From positions 1 through 31,112 of IMG/VR virus record IMGVR_UViG_3300010354_000357: a stretch of DNA of 31,112 bases, one strand, 5' to 3'. Positions 18,201-27,200 of the stretch are shown in pieces; within the stretch, counting starts at the first letter, position 1, and every line of letters starts with the position of its first letter. The DNA comes from a virus. Under the pieces are notes generated by a model that saw nothing but the letters and a program-made list of their open reading frames with translations, was not told the origin of the DNA and did no database searches. The position numbers and the translations under genes are program-made.

Positions 18201-21200
18201 CATTTATAACATTTAAATATTCATCCTTCCCCTTTAATATATCTCCAGAATATATTGAACCAATACCAGAAAATCTTATAAATGTTGTTCCCACACCAAC
18301 ACTTTCACTTAAAGTGTATGTTAAAGATGTATAAGTCAATGGATATTGATTTACACCGTTAACGGTGATCACACTTTTTTCCATTTTTTTAACCATCTCA
18401 AATTTATGTAAATTTCCAGATCCTACATTAGTGAAAGTAAATCCTATTCCAGAACCTCCAGAAACTCCAGTAATTTTGAAAGTATTTCTATCTATTTTTA
18501 TCGCATAAACTTTTGATGGGCATATATCAGTGGTAATTCCAGTCGAATAAGTTTTTCTAAACGTTGTTGCAGTTGATACATTTGATAACGTTAATGCTGG
18601 TTTCAAATTATTAGAATAATAAAGTCTATCAGAACCGATTGGTATAACAGAAGATGCTGTTATAGAATTAATTCCAATAGAAATAATAGTTCCAAGAGAA
18701 TTGTTGTTTCCAGAATAAATTCCAGATCCAATTTTAAGTATTTCTGTGTTTCCTATTCCTGTAATTACTGTAGAACCTACAGAAGTGACATTACCAATAA
18801 AATAAGAATAAGTTTCACCTATGGATACTATGGTAGTATTACCATTTGAAAAACCCTCTCCAGATATAGAAAAAGATCCAGTAGAAATACCAACAGTAGA
18901 TGCTAATCCAATTAGTGTATTAAAACCAACTATAGAATCGGCAATTAAAGTTATTCCACCAACTAAAGTTGATCCTATTCCAACGGGCAATGGTGGGATA
19001 TTTGATAATGTAGATCCTGGTGTATAAATTAACTCCTCACCAGTCTCAAAGAAATGATCTTTTATAGTAAAAACTCCAGTTTCTTTATTTAAAACTGATT
19101 CTTTTTTAGGATTAAATGATTTTACAAATATAGGTATTCTGTTGTAATTTAAATCAAAATCTAATCTATCTTTTCCAAAGTTATTAATTGAACCATATCT
19201 TGATAAGTACTGCCTTTCTATTGCAGAACCATAAGTCAAAACATCTGGAGGATTAAATTCGTCAATTTCTTTATATAAAATATGATCATATGACTGAATA
19301 GTTAATTGACTTGAAGCAAATTTTGGATCTGGATGGAAATTTATACAAGCAATTGACCCAAATAATGATGCAGAGAAAGTTCCAATTCCATTTGGACTTC
19401 CAACACTTATAAATGGATCACTTTGAAGACTTATTGACAATTCATCACAAATAGTAGTCACTTGATGCATTGCTATTGTTGATCCAACTGAAATCTTTAC
19501 AATAGATCTAAATCCAGACTCTAAAGATGAGTCAAATATTTTAATAGATGAAATTCCTACCGTTTTACTGTAATTTGATTCTATTCTAGAGGTACGCTCA
19601 GTTTCTTCTAATTGATCTTCAACTAAAAATCTATAAGTGCCTATTCCCGATGCAGTTGTTCCAAATCCAACGGATTTTGATTTTATTAAAATATTATTCG
19701 TTTTATTATTTGTAAAATCTAATGTTATTACTCCTGAAGATACATTTAACCCAAAAGTACCAATATGACTTCCAGATGATCCACCTAAAGATTTTTGGTT
19801 ATCAAAATAAAATTCTGATATGTGGGTATCAGTTCCGTCATAGCATCCAACAACTTCATAGTAGTTTAGGTTATAATTATCAGTATCTACAACAATTGCT
19901 GATGCATAGACTGCATTAAATTGTGTTGATAAACCTCTAAAAATTACCGTCGAGACCCCAACTTGAGGTAAAAGTTTATCAGTATTTCCATAAAGGCGAA
20001 TAAAACCATAATCTTTAAATCCACTCTGTTTATTATAACTTTCATTAAAATATTCCCTATAAATTTTCAATCTATAGCTAGTTTCATAAGGGTCTGCTGG
20101 ATTAAATCTTAAAACAGGATCTCCAGATAGACTTATTTCTCCATTAAATGTTCCAAGTAATCTTGAGGAATAAACATCACTTTTGTTTAAAGTAAAAGTA
20201 TTTTTAAAGTCATTAATTACAACAACTTCACTTAATTGATATGGGGAATCGGATTCGCGTATTTCTGAAATTTGAATTAAAAACTTTGAATAAAAATCTG
20301 TAACTGGGTACGTCAAAGAATCTAAGAAAACGTCCTTATTAAATTCAGAACTCGAGAAACTATTACTAATATCATCTATTTGTAAAACTCGATTAGTTTT
20401 GCATTCAATATAGTCTGTTAACTTTTTATTTAATAATCTAATATAAGATGATGAATTTGTAGTTGAATCATAATCAAACGCAAGGTCAAAGTTTTTAATA
20501 ACATCAACTCTTTTTTCATCATTAAAATCCAATGTTATTGATATTCCTTGAGTAGATCCTATAGATGTTTTGGCAGATGAAGATATTCCAGTGTTTGCAA
20601 AGCTTTTAGTTCCTGCTGGGTGAGCTAAAGTATTTAAGATTGTTGAAAATTTATTATATTCTTTAGAGCTTTTAATTGAATATGCTAAATTTTGATAATA
20701 ATCATTATCTTGCAATACTTGAAGATCATCATCCAATCTTCCAACATTTGTTTTCCATCCAAGATCTGAGGTCAACGAAGAAGAAATTATAAATTCACCA
20801 TCATATTCAATAATATTGCCAACTATACATTTGTTACCAGATACGGATCCTAATATTTCATCTCCTTTTTTGACAAAAAATACATCAGAATTGGTAATAG
20901 TTATTGCTTTATACAATAAACTTTTAACGGTAATGTCAGTTAAAGTCCCATTAATATATAAAACTTCATTTTCAAAAAATTGTTTAGAATTTTGATTTAA
21001 TTTAAAAACTGGATAATTCTTTTTATTAACCGCAACACTATAAACAGTTTGCGATAATGCTGGGTCACCAGCGTATGAAGTATATGGACTTATATCATAT
21101 TTTAGTAAAGTATTTCCTGGAGAATTAATAAATTCAACTACTCTAAAGAAATTATATCCATGATCTGAAGAATTAAATCCGTTTCCTGGAGAAGTTATGT

Positions 21201-24200
21201 TACCAAATTCATCTTCATAACTTCTTTTTTGCAATCCTTCAATAAAAACATAATCTCCAGATTCAAAAGGAGGAGTAGAGAATGCACTTATTCCTGGACT
21301 TCTTAATTTACAATGAACAATTCCATTAGTATATGTGGTAATTCCTGAGATTGAAATTCCATTACTATTGTTTACAGTATATAATTGATGAACAACGTTT
21401 TCTAATCCATTAGGTTTAGAAATAACTTTAACTTCTGAAATAGAACTTGCACTCATTTCAACATCAAATTTTCCAGAATCAATAACTTTTCTGGAAGAAG
21501 TATTCAGTAATATTAAGTTTGGTTTCGAGATATAATTTTTACCACCTTCTATTACTTCAACACGATCTATTTCATCAGCATTTTTTAAAAATAACTGTGT
21601 ACTAATATCAGCTTTTGGTCTTAATGTATTATCTGAAACATACGAATAACCTTGACTAGATAAATTTAAAAATTCAAGTTTACCGATTGATTTTGATTTA
21701 ATATCAAGAACTGCATTTTTTCCACCAGTTCTAGATCCAAATATTCCACCAACAGTGCTTGGTGATGTGGATATGCCAGAAATAAAAGGTAAAGATTTAT
21801 ATCCAGATCCTTCATTTAATAAAGATATATTTGAAATTGGTCCAATAGAAGTTTTAGAATTTGTCGAATATGAAATAGTTTCACACTCACTCTTTAAATA
21901 ATAACTTTTTTCTGGTATTTCTTGTAATGAAATATAAAAATGTGTTCCAGCGACCCCAGATATTTTATAGGTATTGTTATATAAACTATTAATGAATTTT
22001 ATTTGGTAATCTTGCTCATTTGTATTGGTAAATATAGATTTTCCATTTTTTGTTAATGAATAGTATAAAGAAACTGGTAAATTTTTATCAAATTTCAGTT
22101 TTAAACTTCCATTTACACCCACAACTCCATTTTTAGTAATATTGAAAATTGTTGATATTCCGGATGAAACAAAGTTTTTATTAAATTCTTTATCATAAAA
22201 TAGTTCAAAATCGTATCCAGAAAGTGAAGAATCTGAAAGGTTAAATTCTAAGAAATTATTTTTAACTGATAGAATTTGAGAATTTATTTTAGATACATAT
22301 TGGATATTTCCACCACTACTTCCTATAGAAATTAATTTTGGTGGGAAAGATATTGAATCTAAATATGTTTCCGATAATTTAATAGTATTGCTGTCAACAA
22401 CATAAACGTAATATTCACCTTTTGATAAATTTTGAATATTGGCGTCTTGAGAATAATAGAATATTTTTTGACCAGTATAAAATCCGTGCGAATTAATTGA
22501 TATGCTATTATTTAAAGTACTAACAGAAGTTGAACCAAATCCAACTCTATTTACCAATAACTTATTATACTCAGAATCATATGAAATCTTGAGAGAAGAT
22601 GAAGTTTCTATTCCACCAGAAGAAATATTTGGTACAACATTTAATTTTATAGTATCACCATTAACTAATGTATGGTCTGTTGATATTGATACTTTAGTTT
22701 GTATTTTACGAACTGTTCCAGTTATGTTTTCATATCCGGTTAGTTGTGTTTGAATCTTATAGTCATCATAATCTATACTTCCACCAACTCCAGCACCGAT
22801 AAAAAATAGACCTGAAGTTTGTGTAGTTAATCCAACTTGAGTTACAATTCCAATATAATCTTTTGATTTATTAATTACGTAAACTTCTTGGGAGGGTCCC
22901 GATAAAGGTAAGTTGAAAGTGTTTCCTCCAGAAGTATCCTCGGTATTAGAAACACTTATAGGAACACCTAAAGGACTAATTGTTAGTAAAACTTTTTGAT
23001 TATTTTTTAATCCATGATTAGGAATATATATTGATTGAATTGGTATAGAAATTTGATTGGAATAATTTCCAATATTTCTTTGAACATTTGTGATAGTTCC
23101 AACATCTGTACCAAATCCAACAGATTTTTGAGGATTAAAATAATTAGTTTTTGAAAAAGAAGAATCAAAGAAGTTGGTATTTGTCTTTATTTCAAAAGTA
23201 TTTGGATAATAAGAAATTAATTCCGAAACTGTATGCGAAATTCCAGTTTGTCCTCTTCTTACCTTTATTATATTTTGCTCTTCAAAAACATTTAAGACTA
23301 ACGCAACTTCAGACCCTATAGTTATAGAACTACCAATGCTAATATTTTTTGGTATTTCGCTAACATATATGTCTGTTGAAATACCGCTAGATGCGGCAGA
23401 GCTCAGAGATTTTGTAAGTCTAGAATAATACCTATCAACTTTTATGTTATGATCTCCAGTTATATTTTTTAATGAAGTGGATAGACCTATTATTTGAACG
23501 TTCGAATTATTATCTAATTCGTGGTATGGAAGAATTCTTACCGAAACCGTATTAGAGTCTTTCCACACAAATGTAGCATTTTCGTATACTTTATATGAAG
23601 TTTCTAAAGATACTATGTCATCTTTATTGTAAATTTCGGAAACTATTGCATTTGCCCCAGATCCAGAGGAACCATCATTATCGAAAACTACAATATCACC
23701 AATAGCATAATCTTGCCCAGAATTAACAACATCAATTTTATCAATAACACCTGGTTTGGTTTGTTCTATAGTTGTTATTTGTTTAGAAAATTCATTTAAT
23801 AATGGTATAAAATCGCTTTTTGAATATTTTTGCGATACTCTATGTGGAAATGTATTTCTCAGTAAAGTTGTTTCATTAAAATCATCGTTTTGATCTAAAA
23901 TAAAATCATCAGAAACTATAGATCTATAACTATTTCCAATAAAATATGGGAAATTTGGAATTAAATTTGAACTTGATTGTGAAGATGTTACCCCAACATA
24001 ATACGCATAAGTTCCGTTTGGAAAATCTGGAGTTACTGCATATCTACCATTACTTTCATCTAAATCTCCAGAATTGGTAAATTTATAATCATCAACAAAA
24101 TATCCTAGAGGGAAATTATTTAAAGAAGGTCTATTTTCAATAAAAGATCCACTTAAAGAATAACCTGTTTTTAATATGACTATTTCAGAGTTTAAGTTTT

Positions 24201-27200
24201 TGGGATCATTATGACCATATGGACCATATATTGGATATCCATCTCTAGACCATCCTATTATCTTAGAATGACCTTCACGAGTAGATCTAGGCTCATCAAA
24301 TTGTGTCCCATCTCTATTTGTCGAATAACCAACTATTCCATAAGTCATTCCACCTTCACGAGGAGTTAGATATTCATCAGAATATCTAAAATTGTTATTA
24401 AGAGTTAAATATCTAACTTCTGGGAATAAAATTGCATTTCTTCCTGGAGAATTGATTATTATTTTAGTATTATTTCCATATCCTATACCGCCGTTTATTA
24501 CGATAACTGAAGTTATAGAACCATTTACAACTACAGCACGTAACTTAGCACCAATACCATTTCCAACAACTTGTAAATCTAATGACTTGCTGTAAAGAAG
24601 ACCTCTAGATTGAACTTCAACTTTGACTATTCTGCCATTGATAACAATTGGTTTTAATTGCGCTCCTCTACCTTTTTGAAGAGATATTGTTGGTTTTTTA
24701 TTAAAGTTCAGAATTTGGGATCCATAATTAGTACCATTTTCATATACATATACCCCAGAGATTTTACCTCTGACTACTGGTGTTGCTGTTATTATTCCAG
24801 TAGATTGTGAATATTCTGCATCAATATTGATTTTTACTTCTGGATATGAAAATACTTGATATCCAGATCCAGAACTTTCAAACTTAACATATTTTCTTCT
24901 TTCATAATTTGACTTTGAAAATCCAACAGAAATTCCTCCAATTTCAGACAATCTGAAATAATCATCATCCACTTTTAATACATTATATTGTTTATCGGTG
25001 GATAAACCACTCATATATCCACCAGTTGATGAATATTCGATTATATCACCATCTTTAAATCCATGATTTTTAAAATTAATAGTGTAGTTTTGAGTTGATA
25101 TTCCAGAAGGTTTTACGCGCAAAACTTTATTAGCATATCCTTCTCCACCATCAACTACTCTAATCTGAGATAGAACACGTATAGGGTCATAAAATCTAAA
25201 TTTATGAATTCCCCCAGTATTTACTGTAGTAAATCCAACAGTATTAATACCAGAATTCAAATCTGATAATGTGTTGAATAATTTAATAGATTTCGTATTT
25301 AAAATTTTTGGATAGTAAATTGCACCATTAATTAAATATAAATCTTGATCAGTATTAGATAATCCAAAACTTCCGACTCCTAATTGAGGGTTTCCGTTTG
25401 AACTATAAACTATTTTCTTCCCATCAACTAAATCATGATTTTCTAAAAATGTAATTGTTTCTTCCGAAATATTAATTCCACCACCGAATTCATATTGAGC
25501 AGCGTTAAACTCTATTTCTTTGTATTGGTCAGAAATTATGGGTTCTAAAATTGCCCCCTTTCCATTTCCACCAGAAACTGAAACTGTTATAACTCTTTCA
25601 AGAGAAACTTTTTGTGGATCTACTAAAACTTCCTTTATAGATCCTTCAACGATTAAATTTGCAAGAGCAGTAGTTCCAATACCAACAGTTGGATTTGAAA
25701 TTATTACTTTTGGAGGATCAATAACATCATAATCCTCTCCAGAATTTATAACTGAAATGTTGTTAATTGGACCATAATAGATTCTATCATCAGATTTATA
25801 ATTTATGATAGAAACTCCATTAACTAAAACACCAACTTCTCCTGGTTTTGTTTCAATTTTTTTAACATAATCTTCATATTTTTGAGATATTGGGAATTTA
25901 ATTAATGAATTGGAAGGAAGTAATTTTTCAGATGTTTGAGAACGTAAAGTAAAAGTATGAGTTCCCAAATTTTCATTAATTTCTAATTCTATGTTATCTC
26001 CAGTGGAAAGGAAAGATCTTGATGAATATAGTTTAATTTTATTTTTTTGATCTAAAACTTCAACATAATACACTGCATTATTACTTAATCCACTTATTGG
26101 AGTTGTAGTTGTATGTGTATATACTACTTCATCGCCAGTAATGAATGGAACCTCATTATCAAATGAAAGTGTAGAATACTTTCTTGTTACTGCATTTAAT
26201 CCACCAAATACATTATTAACATCAGACAGTTGACTTATAGTTTTTGATATTTTTTTAATTTTAGTTGTTATATTATATGAAGGCAAAGAATTTGACGATA
26301 CATAAATGAAATCGTTATTTTCTACATAAGTATTTTGAACGTCTGATAATATTTTTGAATATGTTAAAGGTATGTTAGAACTAGATGCGTACTTATAATT
26401 TCTTCTTATACTTAATTTTTGATTAAGAGGAGAATTTTGTATTTCAGTATCTAATTGGACAATATTACTATTAATATTTTGGACTAAAACATTTTCTAAT
26501 ATAATATCTTCAGAATTTTGCTTTAAAATATCTACATAATCCCCATTTTTTAAGCTACTTTTATCTGGAGATTCATATAAGACTATTTGCGAGCTTCCAT
26601 TAGAATACGACTGGATTTCGTATCTAGATTTAACGTTGTAAACCCAAGAATTAAAAAGTTTTTGTTTAAAAGATCTTTCAGATAAGGGGTTTAATATTTT
26701 ATCCCCATAATTTTTTACACTAATTGTTTCACCTTCTCTAAAAAGATTTAAATTATCTACTTTTGAGATATTAGATAATGATCCAGTAACTATAAATTCA
26801 ATTTTTTTATTGATATCTCCATTTTCATAACCATAAATTACATCAGAATTAAAATATAAATCTGAAGAACATGGAATACTTGAAGTTATTCCAGTGCATC
26901 CAAAAAATTGAGTTAAATTTTTATTAGTATATGATATTTGTTGAGAATTTGATATAAAAGTTCCTGTTTTACCAAATCCAACAGTAGAGTCGACATTTAT
27001 AATTGAAGATCCTACAGAAACAGTTTCAGTTATTTTTGTTTTTGGGGTAATTTTGAAGTTTCCATCCGTTAAATCAGAATCATCATACCCATAAAATAGT
27101 TCTATTCTGTAGAGAGCTTTATTATTTCTTGTTAAAATATCAACTCTGGAGACTGGACCAGAATATAGTTGATTATTTGATCTTATTTCTTGTCCAATTA

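Noticed and set aside
14571-25732. Several 60-90 aa plus-strand frames inside gp8 and the giant (e.g. 17333-17599, 18821-19027, 22502-22753)
   Set aside because: They mirror Gly/Val/Ser/Thr repeat codons of the minus-strand genes (Pro/Thr/Ile-rich products), have no ribosome sites and no family resemblance.
20890-27076. Intein as explanation for the split gp7 module
   Set aside because: I see no intein splice blocks (Cys/Ser start, terminal His-Asn) at the borders, and the insertion is made of phage tail repeats.
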